Source of the DNA: Phellopilus nigrolimitatus
Lineage: Eukaryota; Basidiomycota; Agaricomycetes; Hymenochaetales; Hymenochaetaceae
NCBI GenBank assembly: GCA_021029095.1
Contig: JAJOHG010000157.1
Span: 1-59,352, forward strand
Direction: 5' to 3'
DNA length: 59,352 nt
Each line of letters opens with the position of its first letter. Position 1 is the stretch's first letter. The position numbers and the translations under genes were made by a program. Shown in pieces: positions 1 to 10,977 of the stretch. The notes under the pieces are model-generated. The model was not told the DNA's origin. It made no database searches and worked only from the letters and a program-made list of their open reading frames with translations.

Positions 1-451
1 TGTGAACATTCTAAAGTAAACTACGTAAGTTTTCTCGAAGTGGATTCGAGAGATGGTCACCGAGGAATAGATGGTCTTCAGCGATAGACTAATTATACGA
101 AGTCCTCCAGTAGATATTCCCTGTCGACCGGCTGAACTATGAGCAAGAACAGTGACCCACGATACGAATCATGGGATGCTGGTGCTTCGCGACGAAATTA
201 TCAGAGTAGCAGTGCAGATCATCAATGTGCGAGAAGATTTATCGAACGAGACGCTACTAATAGAGATTCAGTCGCCAGCGTTTGGGCAGTGCTAAGAAAA
301 CGAAGCAGGCGCGCGAGCACCCGATGGTCTATGTCCAAAGGCTCAAGCACAGCGGCGCAGGTACCGCATCAATGGCATGGTGCGATTCATTCGCGGACAT
401 TGGTACAAGGAGTCGTCAGAGGCGAATGGCTGTCTAATATCGGTGACTCAC

Positions 452-608
452 TAGGGGAGCTCAAAGTTGAGCTCGTCTTTCCTGAGACTGAGATGCCTGC
501 CTTTTACAGCGATCCAGAGACGTCCCGGCATGTCGGCTTTGAAGCTCGCTACGGAGCTTGGTCAGCTCGCAAACATGACCGCCGGCAGCCTATTCAGGTG
601 CGCTAGGG
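452..608 (+). repeat. Inverted repeat arm, left (157 bp)
   Basis: This arm is the exact reverse complement of 1082-1238, with no mismatch in 157 bp that I could find. The arms enclose a 473-bp spacer. Similarity stops abruptly at TAGGGGAGC on the outside and CGCTAGGG on the inside. The arm contains an open frame, which explains why the same short peptide can be read on both strands. I see no transposase and no obvious target-site duplication, so it may be a foldback or MITE-type element or a recent local inverted duplication. Confidence 0.85.
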
Positions 609-1081
609 TTTAAGACGCTGACGCCCGAGGCATTCATTCCGAAAACAATCAGCATTCCCACACCCTGGATTGTCCTTCTAAATCAGCATAAAATGGCATT
701 TGGTTGCTCTACATATAATTATTGCGCTTGCCGGTACAATAATGACTGTGCATTTCTAGCCTTTTTTTCTTGGACCCCACCAGAAGCAAAAGGGCAGCCC
801 AGGAAAGGGAATTTGCTGATGTGCACCTTCAAATCTTTCCTTTCATGGGCACTCAAAGCCGCTCAAGACGGTTCCTACGGCTCTCATTGGTTGGCTCATG
901 CAGCCGCACGGTGACTCGGTAACTGCTTCCCTTTTCGTGCGGGCTCGAAAAAAAGTGTCGAAAAAAAAATGCACTATGATTTTTTACCGGAAATCGCCGT
1001 TAACAGAAAAAAAGAAACAAAGAAAGACTCAGATGCATGCTTGTGCCGGATCGTGCCGGATTTGATGCGAGGCAAGCGTAG

Positions 1082-1238
1082 CCCTAGCGCACCTGAATAG
1101 GCTGCCGGCGGTCATGTTTGCGAGCTGACCAAGCTCCGTAGCGAGCTTCAAAGCCGACATGCCGGGACGTCTCTGGATCGCTGTAAAAGGCAGGCATCTC
1201 AGTCTCAGGAAAGACGAGCTCAACTTTGAGCTCCCCTA
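1082..1238 (-). repeat. Inverted repeat arm, right (157 bp)
   Basis: This is the exact reverse complement of 452-608. The perfect match implies that the duplication is recent or that the arms are kept alike by gene conversion. The transcript of either strand could fold into a long hairpin with a loop of about 470 nt. Confidence 0.85.
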
Positions 1239-1972
1239 CTAAAGGAGCGTGATGTTGCGCTGAAGTCGCATCTAGGAAGGTAGATGAAATTTCCTGTCTG
1301 TGATTAGACAAAATCCAGTTACGGTATCAGAAGAAACGAGACCTCCTTGCCGAAATTCGTACCGAGATCTATTTCTGTTTAACATCGTGATCCGCTTATC
1401 CTCGAGCAACGCATTTGGATTTCGAACGGAGTCGTTGGTCCTGAAATTTTCCATCAGCTTGAGTGCCATAGACTTCGCGAACGGTGGAATGAATATTAGA
1501 AACGACGCAGCACAAGGATCCGGGTGAACAATTCGAGCATGCGATGGTTTCAAAAACGGAAATCGTATATCGCCGGCCATAGAATGGCAAGCAACGCGTC
1601 CATGGATCTGTCATTACCGCATCTGTCACCAAGAGCATAGGATATTGAGCCTACTTTTTGTGGCACATAGAAGCATACAACGAGGTATGTGGATAGGTGC
1701 GGAGTTATCCAGAAATTGCCGCGACCACCATACTAGCTTATTCGCTGTATATCCGGAGCTTGCGTGAGCTGAATTTACTTTCAATCGCTACAAGTCTACG
1801 TGTTCGACAGTAGTTTAGGACCGTTCACAGAGTTTTTGAATTTTAGGCTGTCACGACACTGCCCATTCGTTTCGGCGGAACTTAGCGCGTTGACACCAAC
1901 GGAGAACGTTTCTCAATATTGTAAGTATAGACGATGACGATTTGTGACGAGCTGTTGCTGTGTTAGTGTTGT

Positions 1973-2130
1973 TGAGGTCTGGTTTGGTTCGGTTTTCGCC
2001 TTTTTTGGCCGAACCGAAAACCAAACCATCGGTTCGGTCCGGGATTTTTGTCAGACCACGGACCGAACCGACTTGAACGGTTCAGGTTGGTTTGGTCCCG
2101 GTTTTTTTTGGTTCGAGACGGTCTGAGACC
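1973..2130 (+). repeat. GGTTCGG-rich dispersed repeat, copy 1
   Basis: This stretch is built from GGTTCGGTCC and GGACCGAACC words, giving many short palindromes, separated by T-runs. It begins with AGGTCTGGTTTGG and ends with GGTCTGAGACC. A related stretch in the same orientation lies at 2650-2817, sharing in particular the core around CGGTTCGGTCCG and the following CAGACC-CGGACC spacing. It looks like a small non-autonomous element, but no target duplication is clear. Confidence 0.5.
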
Positions 2131-2649
2131 TTTTTTTTTTTGAGATAAGAAGATTCATAGTATTTTTTGAGGTAGCTCTACTGTGTATCCCTTATTATAT
2201 GGCAAACCACAGAACACATTGAAGAAATGACCAAATTGTCAAAAACAAACGATGAATTAGAGTGAGAACGGCCCATGTGCACTCTTATGGAGTGTTTGAA
2301 ATCACGAATAAGGCCCGCGCTGCGCAAAAAAAAAAAGTGCCGCATCGACCGACATGAGGCTTGATAGTCTTGATGAAGTTGCGGCGGTTTTCGTAGGCAC
2401 AATCTTGTGTCGCTCGTCAGCAGTGCTCTGTGCTCTGTGGATGCACAAATAAGAACAACACAGTAGCTCATTCAGATATGAAGTGTGACTTTTTTTGATG
2501 ACTTATCTGGTGTTATACGGTGTTTCAGGCTGTCTTTGATGTCCTGGACGTTATTGACGACGTCGAGCACGACGTCCGCATTGGGCGCGCGGCTCGGTAA
2601 CCTCTGAAAGAGCGCTGCAAAAGAAAAATACTTACCAAAATGAAACAGG
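2131..2649. other. Unassigned spacer between GGTTCGG repeats
   Basis: This spacer is AT-richer than its flanks and has short open frames without recognisable domains. It contains an A-run near 2326-2336 and nothing else I can assign. Confidence 0.4.
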
Positions 2650-2817
2650 TGGTTCACGGTTCAGACCCGGTCCTTGAACGGTTAATTTTTTTTCGGATTG
2701 CTCAGACCGCTGACCGAACCGTCGGTTCGGTCCGAGCATTTTGCCAGACCGCGGACCAAGACCGACGGTTTAGTTCGGTTTCAAACCGGGTTCAGCTCGG
2801 TTCGAGACCAGACCTTA
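2650..2817 (+). repeat. GGTTCGG-rich dispersed repeat, copy 2
   Basis: This is a diverged direct copy of 1973-2130. It ends with GGTTCGAGACCAGACC, whose last bases are the inverse of the AGGTCTGGT that starts copy 1. The two could be separate insertions of one short element, or the ends of a larger element of about 845 bp whose middle is 2131-2649. Confidence 0.45.
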
Positions 2818-3331
2818 GCATCACTATGCTGTGTCATGTAAGATCAAGAAACAGAGTCACCATAAATTGCATAAATGCCCATTGTTTTGGTGGGTCTCAT
2901 CATGGCGTAGCGACAATGACATAGAAGTTATGACAGAAGAAAGCTAGCCAGTGAGTCGAAGCTGAGAAGAAAGAGGTCGACCTGCTTCAGACAGGCGTAA
3001 GCAGAGAAAATCGGCACATATCACGTGATCCTCGGCACTTCATGTGATGCCGTCCGCTTTTCAACTACATACAATGATACATAACCATCAAGGGAATTCT
3101 CTGAATTTCATGGGAGCGTAGCTCTTTATTTTTGATCATTTTCTCCTTCGACGTGCGCAAAAAGTCTGAGCAGCCCCATTGGCAAGTTCGGATCCAAATT
3201 CTAGGCGATCGGCAAGATGTTCTATTTGCGCTTATCTTGCCGTTGAATCATGAGGACCGCCGCGAACCTCGTTGTTTCTCTCAAGATTATCATCTCATAC
3301 TCACGGGTCGACGTTACCCAAGACGCCGACG

Positions 3332-6300
3332 ATGGATGAGAAAGGGGTGCACGACGTCGAGCGCGACGCCTCAATCTGGTTGGCGCGTCGAAACGCGCGA
3401 CGGCACCGCCTGCTGCCGATCTTCGTCCTCGGCCTCCTCACATTTTTCGCTCTCGGCACGCACGTACATCTCACGCAGAATTCATATGGCACGGTGCGGA
3501 TCCCGGTAAATGCATCACAGCTACAGGCGCGCTGCGAGAATCTGAAACTGAAGCCTGGCCCGCCGTCCACGTTCAGCAATCGAACGAGTTCAGACCGGTT
3601 CGCGCTAGGATCGAAGCCGACATTGATCAGGAACGCGACCATTTGGACTGGAAGAACGAGCGGTCTGGAGATTATCGAGGGGGACATTCTCCTGGAGAAA
3701 GGAATTATAAAGGCTGTCGGAACCGTGGAGAAAGCGCTTCTCCAGCAACTGGATTATGCCGTTGAGATCATCGACGCGGACGGCGCATGGATTACACCTG
3801 GGTTGGTCTGGCCTTTTTCCGACTTCATATTAGTCTCTCACGACATTACAGTATTGTAGACTTGCATTCGCACCTTGGTCTCCTCTCCGCACCGAAGCTT
3901 AATGGCGCGTCCGATGGCAATTCGCGCAAGGGCATCGCGCAGCCTTGGCTCCGCTCTCTGGATGCGCTTAATACGCACGATGACTCGTTCCGGCTCACTG
4001 TCGCTGGAGGCGTGACGACTGCACTCGTACTCCCTGGTTCAGCTAATGACATTGGTGCGTGAGATCCTTCTAATCATAAATCTTCCCTATCGTTCGGAAG
4101 GAAACTACATTGTGAAGGCTGAAGTGCTGAATGAACTAAATGCCCGGGAACATGCTACAATCTGATATTCTTGGTCCGCCTTTACTGTTATAGGGCCCAC
4201 TGACATTTTTACACTTATTCTAGGCGGGCAGGCTTTTGCAATCAAGCTCCGTGACACTGCTGAGCACTCCCCATCGTCAATGCTTCTCGAGCCGCCCTTC
4301 ACGCTTAACAGCTCCGATACCATTGACTGGTCACTCCCACCGCGCTGGCGGCAGATGAAGTACGACAGTCGCTTCTTTTACGGCTTTGCCCTACTAATTT
4401 TTTTAAGGCATGCGTGTGGCGAAAATCCGCGCCGAGTGTACGGTAACACGCGCATGGACAACCTTTGGACTTTCCGTGAAGTGTATGGCAAGGCGCGACA
4501 GATAAAGGAGAAGCAGGATGCTTACTGTGCAAAGGCCCTCAACGCTGAGTGGGCAGAACTCGGCGCGTTCCCAGAGGAACTGCAGTGGGAAGCGCTTGTC
4601 GACGTGTTGAGGGGCCGCGTCAAGGTTCAGGTACACTGTTATGAGGCAGTGGATTTAGATGATATCGTCCGCGTACGTTCAGAGTATGTCTTGAATGCAG
4701 CCAAAGTGCTGACGCGCAGAGCAGCTCACGAATGAGTTCAAGTTCCCAATAGCTACGTTCCATCACGCACATGAGACATATTTGGTCCCAGACCTACTCA
4801 AGAAGGCGTATGGTATGTGCCGATGTAATCCTTTTTTCCTTGTTCTTTTTTGAACCATTTTTGTCTCAGGAAACACACCCGCCGCTGCGATATTCGCGAC
4901 AAACGCTCGCTACAAGCGCGAGGCGTACCGCGGTTCCGAGTTTGCGCCGAAGATCCTTGCGCAGAATGGGATCCAGGTAGTCATGAAGGTGATGTTCTTT
5001 CCCTTTTTGTGTTCTTTTTCTGACATTTTCTCCAGAGTGATCGTAAGCGAAACACCCGATTTCTTTACGCATCGACTAACAGAGTGATAATTAGATCCGG
5101 TGCTCAACTCGCGGTACCTATTATACGAAGCGCAGCAAGCACATTATTACGGCCTACCGGACAACGTTGCGCTGGCATCGGTGACGACGACACCCGCGCA
5201 GGCGATGGGCATGGATCATCGTATCGGTCTCATAAAAGAAGGATATGATGCGGACCTCGTCATCTGGGACTCACACCCCCTCGCCCTCGGTGCGACTCCT
5301 AAGCAAGTCTTCATCGACGGCGTTGTGCAACTTGTTTCACCATTCACTGTTAAGAAGCCCGAGAGTATCCAGAAAGCTCCTAAAACGCCGAATTTCGATG
5401 ACGAGGCGGCCGATGCTGTGAAATACGACGGCCTCCCCCCTCTTGCGCCAGAGAAGTCGGTCGCTGGGAAGGTTGTGTTCTTAAACGTCAAAAGCATAAC
5501 GATCCGAGCTTCGCAGGACAATGGGCTTGTTCATGTGTTTGAGGCCCAGGGAAGCGAACTCGGAATCCTGGCGATCGAGCGCGGCAAGGTCGCATGCATG
5601 GGAAACCAGAGTACATGCGCTTCATTCCTCGAAGCACCGGGCTGTTATGTCGTCGACTTAAAAGGTGGAGCTATCTCGCCTGGCTTGATTTCCTTCGGCT
5701 CTCCACTCGGGCTGGAAGAGATCCATGGTGAGGCTTCGACCAGAGACGGGTCCGTGTATGATCCGCTCGAGAAGACCATCCCAAGCGTCATCGGTGGGGA
5801 AGGCACGCTCATCCGTGCAGCTGACGGTCTGCAGTTCGCCACACGCAATGCACTGTGAGCATTTGTTTGAGGGCAATATTCTTGATAATTAATAAACAAT
5901 ACCAGTCTGGCCTACCGCTCTGGTGTTACTGTCGGCGTCACTGCACCGACACACGACGGCTTTTTCGGCGGACTCAGTACAGCATTTGGGCTCGGAGCAG
6001 CGCATAAGCTAGAGAGCGACGCGCTTGTGCAGGAGGTCGCCGCCGTGCATGTCGCAGTCGGCCATTCCGGGTCTTCTGCGAGCGTGAGCACGCAGATCGC
6101 GGCACTTCGTCGCCTGCTGCTCGAGCCTTCTCCTGGCGATGTCGGCATGTGGTTCAGAAGTGTTGTGGAGGTTAGTTCTTACCTCGAGTTATGTCGACTT
6201 GCAAGCTGAATGTCGAGCCAGGGAGAATCGACGCTCGTCGTCGAGGCGCAAAGCATGGACGTTATTTCAACAATCCTCCTTCTCAAGAAAGAAGTTGAAT

Positions 6301-6962
6301 TAGCGACTGCGGTACCAGTGAAGCTCACCATAGCCGGCGCTGCAGAAGCGCACCTCATTGCGAAAAAGCTCGCGGATGCAAATGTCGGCGTTGTGGTTTC
6401 TCCGTCGCGTCCCTTCCCTGCGACATGGGAATCCAGAAGAATGTTCGTCCTTTCTTGATCGCCGTTGATTGTTGCCGCAAGCTGAGCCAGGAAAACAATT
6501 TACTGTCTCTTTCCAGATTACCCGGACCGCCATTGACGCGGGACAGTGCGATTTCGCTGCTCCTCGCGCACAACGTCACGGTGGGGATTGGCATCGAGGA
6601 GTCCTGGAGCGCTCGCAACACTCGCTTCGACGCAGCCTGGGTACGTCACGAACCAGGCGCTTTCTGTCACCTTCGCTGACAGATCGAACACTCTTCTGTT
6701 TGCCGATCCTGACTTTTTTTTCTCATCTTTTACATTTATTGTCCCTCGCCGGGCTCATCAGGCCGCACTGGAATCCTTTGGTTCCATTACGAAGACACAA
6801 GCACTTGAACTAGTCTCGTCTAACCTCGAAACATTGCTTGGACTCAATGTGGATCCTGAACTCACAGATCTCGTCGCTACGGAAGCAGGCGATATCTTTG
6901 ACTTTGAAGGAAAGGTTGTGGGCATTATCTCGCCGCGGAAAGGTGCTGTGAATCTTTTTTGA
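3332..6962 (+). CDS. Membrane-anchored amidohydrolase-superfamily protein, left copy (12 exons)
   Basis: The joined exons are 3332-3801, 3852-4054, 4224-4359, 4408-4672, 4725-4812, 4870-4988, 5036-5042, 5095-5854, 5906-6170, 6222-6442, 6517-6640 and 6762-6962, a total of 2859 nt (952 codons plus TGA). Agreement with the second copy and the preserved frame support the model. A basic N-terminus (RRNARRHRLLP) precedes one hydrophobic segment near residues 27-45, suggesting a type II membrane anchor. Metal-site motifs of cyclic amidohydrolases are visible: VDLHSHLG, then FHHAH, then SDHP. The SD of SDHP is encoded by a 7-nt microexon at 5036-5042. The C-terminal half (ISPGL, THDGF, GVGVVVSPSRPF-like stretches) looks like a second, degenerate amidohydrolase-like domain. 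Similar fungal proteins are often labelled carbohydrate esterase family 9 or imidazolonepropionase-like; the substrate is unknown. A partner copy lies at 36765-40390. Confidence 0.88.
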
Positions 6963-7141
6963 TCATTGGGCACTCGTGGATTGCGTATAAGGATTTGCTC
7001 GACCATAGCTGAGATTCATCCGAAACGGTACTCAATATGGAGGTACCCGTTGTCTGATCAGGGAGTTACAGCCAAGATATATGAAAAGCGCAAGAAAGTG
7101 TCTTGTATGATGAGTAAGGCCCGAAAAGAAAAGAACATAAA

Positions 7142-7818
7142 TTAGGGTGCGTGAGTGGTGGCGTTAAGATCGTTGGTTGCAGCCAGTGGAAGCGCCTTGC
7201 TCCGTGATAGCTTGCTGTCAATATAATCCTGGATGTCTGGAAGAGCACGCGACAAACGCTTGACGGCCTTGATCTCGTCTATTGAAAGTCAGAAATTATT
7301 TTCGCAAGGGGCCGGGGGCACGTATTGATCTCGACGTACGAGAACCCTCTCTCCTTCATCACCCACTTGACAAGCTCCTTCATCACATCAATCTAAAATG
7401 CCCGGAGTCCCACTCACGTTATCGCCTGGCCGAAAGGGAGAAAAGTCGCAGAACACGCACGAGGTAAGAACATTCTTGCCGTACATCACAAGTCAGCGCC
7501 CCTGCTAGCTCGACGCGAAGGTTACCGCTGAAAAACCGCATAAGCATGTGGCAAAACGGAAATAAAATAAAATAGGAATAAGTATACACACAACTGGTGA
7601 ATAAGAAGGACCAAAGTATCGTTCTCCATCACGTCGGGTCTACGGTGAGCCAACGCCGCGATGAGTAAAAAGTAAGTAAGTTTGTCGACCGCAAAGCGAC
7701 TCACGAGCAGATTACCTGCGCCTGGTACCTCTCATCGACTTCCTCGTCTAGGAGCGGTACCTGCACCATACGATACCTCCGGAACAGATGCTGCTGCCGG
7801 TATAGTTTGAGCAGTTCT
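7142..7818 (-). pseudogene. 3' fragment of an HDA1-type deacetylase gene (Arb2 part), internally deleted
   Basis: This corresponds to 35210-36578 of the intact HDA1-like gene, on the opposite strand. It starts precisely at the acceptor of the exon encoding [12 protein letters not shown] and keeps the exons with [11 protein letters not shown] and [13 protein letters not shown] sequence. It then jumps from the point equivalent to 35708 to the point equivalent to 36417, losing about 0.7 kb. The lost part includes the [11 protein letters not shown] segment of the Arb2 domain. The join at 7305-7307 shows TGC microhomology. The last exon survives and ends at TAA (7142-7144). It has no catalytic domain or start codon, so it cannot make the enzyme. 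Confidence 0.85.
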
Positions 7819-8416
7819 GGGGGTCCGCCGTGAGTGCTGTCTATCACTGTTTTACTTAAGTGTTCTTAAAGACCTTTCTTTTTATAAGATATAGCGCCTG
7901 TTTCGCGCTCTCGGCCGTCCTTAGAGCTAGACGTGACTCCGTATACTCTAAAAGAGCCCGCTTTGCCTTTTGATCCCGCGCCAGGCTTCAACTATCTCAT
8001 CGACGAAAGGTCTTCGCTTTTTGACACCTCTTCCCTTACTCCATATCCCGCTGTGAATGGCGACTCTGTCGTCGGATCAGGCACTCTTGACGTCCTTCCA
8101 GTCCTGGGCCCGGATGTGCTAAGCACGCACGACCTCACTGCGTGCGATCCTTACTTTGCGTATGACCAAGGGGCCCTCCGAGAAGCTTGGGATGGCGTCC
8201 GTACGCATTCAGAGGTGCAGAAAATTGGCGGTACTAACCAGCAGACCACAATGACCTCGCCGCGCATTGTCATGAAGCGATTGGTGCCACGTTCGGCGCA
8301 CTCGGACTGTATCTTGATTTGGCAGCTGTCCCACAAAGGGATGTTCCCTTCTCAATCGAGCACTATATTAAGGTAGAGCAATCGCATCCCGTGTTTCCCC
8401 AGCGTAGTCTGGAGCA
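7819..8416 (+). pseudogene. Unmatched filler with fragment of an unrecognised gene
   Basis: This 598-bp piece separates the HDA1 fragment from the zinc-finger part and has no match in the right block. It contains an open frame from about 7926 with protein-like composition (PFDPAPGFNYLIDERSS, then DPYFAYDQGALREAWDG). Another frame from about 8245 to 8416 continues in similar style (FGALGLYLDLAAVPQRDVPF, then IEHYIKVEQSHPVFPQRSLE). The pieces look like two exons, or one frameshifted exon, of a single gene. I do not recognise the family. It has no start or end, so I call it a fragment. Confidence 0.45.
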
Positions 8417-8786
8417 TGCTATTTTTGTGAGTTCAGCACCGCCAACACCAACATTAACGACTCCTGATCTCGCCGAGGAGGTTCTGCCACCAATACACAT
8501 AATGCGGCATTGATGACCGAGCGGTCCATTTCAGAACTTTGAGGAACATTCTTTGTGTCGTTCGTTTGCTCTTCCTTTTTGACATGTCTGGTATTCTATT
8601 AGTCCTGAATATGTAGTGCTCAACCATACTTAAGAGACGACCCAAGTAGCGAACATTGGAAAACAAACAAAGCATCGATTAGAGCATGATTCAATACAGC
8701 TGATAGCATAGCAAAAAACCGATAGCGATACACATAGGAGTACATCGGAGGACATGGAAGACATGGACGTGAAATCGCTAGTCAGA

Positions 8787-9602
8787 CTAGTCGATCAACG
8801 CATAGCAGCGTACAATCCCATCGGCACCCCATGGCTGCCTTCCCCAAATCGCGTCTTCGTCCTTAACTTCGGCTTGCGGAAGCACAGACATTAGACCTTC
8901 CGGAGTGTGTGGCGCGCCGGCATCTGTTTCATGTTCAGAGTCGAATTCGGAGGATTCAAGCACGTATTCTTCCTCAGAGTTGCCCATTTCGATGGCTCCG
9001 TCAGCATAGCAAGCAGTTTCGGTGCGACTAGGTGCACCTTCAGAAGGCGTCTCAAGAGCAGTCGATGTTTTCGCCGCTCTGAACTGCGCGACCGCACGCT
9101 TGATCGCTTCCTTCGCAGACTTGCGGTAAAACTTGTGCACAGTTTTCTCGTGTCGGATGAGCGCAGCCGCGTCACTGTAATTCTTCGTGCACAGTGTTCC
9201 GTCGTTGAAAACAAGGACACATGGATGTCTTATATTCATGCTGTAGGAATGGGGAAAAGGATATTGTCAGTGAGATGGAAACACGATAAAAGTAGGACGC
9301 ACTGTTTTGCTTCGAAATGTATGCGGATATTTGACTTTTGGAGAGACTTATAGCCACAATCATAAGCAGGGCAAATATGCATCCTTTTAGTGCGGGGAAA
9401 AAATAAGTTAGCTTATCTGACGGAATTGAACATTGCGAGCTCACAAATTGTCCTTATTGGGGTCATGAATGTCCATATGCCTATCCAAACCATTGGTTGA
9501 TTTGAACTTCTTCTTGCAGATGGTGCACTGCCGAGGGTCCAAAGATGACAAGATGTCTGAACCGGGAGAACTATCTGAAGCTCTTTCGCGGTATGCAGGC
9601 AT
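8787..9602 (-). CDS. C2H2 zinc-finger protein, left copy (3 exons)
   Basis: Exons 9602-9445, 9383-9303 and 9240-8787 give 693 nt, 230 codons plus TAG, exactly the same length as the right copy. Three consecutive C2H2-type fingers are visible: CTICKKKF...H...H in exon 1, CPAYDCGY...H....H spanning exons 2-3, and a longer CVLVFNDGTLC...H....H in exon 3. An acidic tail rich in S, E and D follows (GNSEEEYVLESSEFDSE). I chose the start MPAYRERA because it is the first ATG in a frame shared by both copies; an upstream ATG is frameshifted by a 2-bp difference here. A TATA-like GATATAAAAT lies at 9701-9710. It is likely a DNA-binding regulator; targets are unknown. It is convergent with the HDA1-fragment side in a permuted order relative to the right copy. 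Confidence 0.82.
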
Positions 9603-10226
9603 ACTCAGGCTTAATAAAGTACTTCCGACACGATGAAGGGATTGGTGGTTGTGGAGAGAAGAGACTCGGAGGATTGTTGATGGGTGATACTACGCTCGCC
9701 ATTTTATATCTCAGTTAAGGCTTGGTTGCCCCACGCGACAAGGGTTTAGTTGGCAAATCATCAGCAGACAAGGTAGTCGACCTGCAGGGCACAGCGCTGT
9801 ATCATCGATAGGGGATAGGACCCACAAAGATTTCAGGATCTGTTCGAAAGGGAGCTGGAGTAATTTAGATGGAAGAAATCATCATCAGAAATCAATCGAG
9901 CAGATGAAATCCTAGGACTCACGCATAATTTCTCATGAAGAAATCGTCATAGACTTTTTTTTTCCAGACTGTCGTCTACACTGAGTACAAGGAGGAAAGA
10001 GAAGAACAAAGAGAGAAGAACAAGGGAAGGTTTGATGGCAGTGCCGAACACGTTTTAGGCCATATCTGCTGGGCGCTTGTTTTTACTTCTCCTATTTCGC
10101 GTGCGTTTGTTCTCTCAGAATTTCCTCTCCAAAATTCGATCAGAAAGTCTTCACTGAATTCGGAAATCGGAAAGGCGACAAACCCATGCTATCACGTAAT
10201 ATACGTATATCTACTTTTTGCATTAT
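9603..10226 (-). promoter_or_regulatory. Upstream region of the left zinc-finger gene
   Basis: This region contains the TATA-like box at 9701-9710 and is recognisably similar to 40720-41368 throughout, though more diverged than the coding sequence. It holds a strongly purine-rich stretch (about 9990-10030) that is conserved in the right copy. Similarity ends at 10226. Confidence 0.6.
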
Positions 10227-10468
10227 TATTATAATAAGGCAAATTGGAATATTACCATGAAGCAGAGATGGGCAAGCGTGTAGCAAGTTTCCCAGACCAC
10301 GTTTGATCTGGGCCGGACAAGGCCGGAATGGAAAGGGAAGAAAAAACATAAATGTGGTAGAATCCACCTTTGTCCTCTTTTCAATGTCGAAGTATCTCGA
10401 ATCCGAGTCGAAAATGGACAGGCTCGTCTAAATCAGATGAACCCAGTCCGAGTCGCCGGCGCGATAGT

Positions 10469-10977
10469 TTAGGAAGATGAAGGCGATAATCCCCTTCGCA
10501 TCTCCAACAGCACCGTCGCAGCCCATAGCATGGTCCGGTCCGCACCGGGTGCGTCTGAGCGGTCTAGTTCCGTATCGACAGGAAAGTTTGCCTTCTCTTC
10601 AACCTTCAGTGCCTCGGAAGTCTTGCTCATAAAAGGAGTTAATGAGCGTGAACTTAACGCGTCAGACTTTAGAGGCTGAGAAGTGACCGATGTAAACGTG
10701 GCGATGTCTGACGCGTGCTTCTTGAAAGACTCGTTCGCGCTAGACTGGATCATAGCTTTTGCGCTATGATTTACTAAATCTTCTTTTTTGTTCGACTGAG
10801 TGACGGATGCTTCGAGACTGTCTTCATGCTCTCCGGAGTGCTTTACAAAGAATGCTGAACTCGACAATCAAACGTAAGAATGTAACTATGAAATTCATAC
10901 CTGAAACGGCCGAGAGCTCGAGCAAATACACCTATCTCCTTCGCTGCGACTCTTGTACGCGAAACCGGCCGCATCAT
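10469..10977 (-). CDS. Small hypothetical protein, possible mitochondrial presequence (2 exons)
   Basis: I joined exon 10977-10901 and exon 10859-10469 across a 41-bp GT-AG intron, giving 155 codons plus stop with the frame kept. The N-terminus MMRPVSRTRVAAKEIGVFAR has arginines, no acidic residues in the first dozen positions, and an amphipathic look, as in mitochondrial targeting peptides. The middle is Ser/Lys-rich and low in complexity. The end carries a short hydrophobic stretch (TMLWAATVLLEM). I do not recognise the family. The frame-preserving splice supports a real gene, but it could be a chance model. Confidence 0.45.

Larger units (their letters stand above)
1..1972. other. Gene-poor left end
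   Basis: I see no convincing gene here. Short open frames on both strands lack recognisable domains and consistent splice sites. The only clear structure is the pair of inverted 157-bp arms annotated separately. A frame near 170-290 (+) reads like a piece of protein but is quickly interrupted, so old coding remains are possible. Confidence 0.5.
3018..10226 (-). repeat. Left copy of a duplicated, inverted and circularly permuted block
   Basis: Nearly all of this segment has a counterpart in 35210-42553 on the opposite strand. 3018-7818 matches 40719 down to 35210, apart from a 0.7-kb deletion. 8417-10226 matches 42553 down to 40720. The piece order is therefore rotated: the outer ends 3018 and 10226 correspond to adjacent bases 40719 and 40720. 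7819-8416 has no match in the right copy. The protein-coding genes are intact in both copies. The HDA1 part is a fragment only here, so this copy is probably the derived one. Confidence 0.85.

Noticed and set aside
2100..2817. tRNA-like B box (GGTTCGAGACC) suggesting a SINE
   Set aside because: It arises from the GGTTCGG-rich repeat; there is no matching A box, cloverleaf or A-rich tail.
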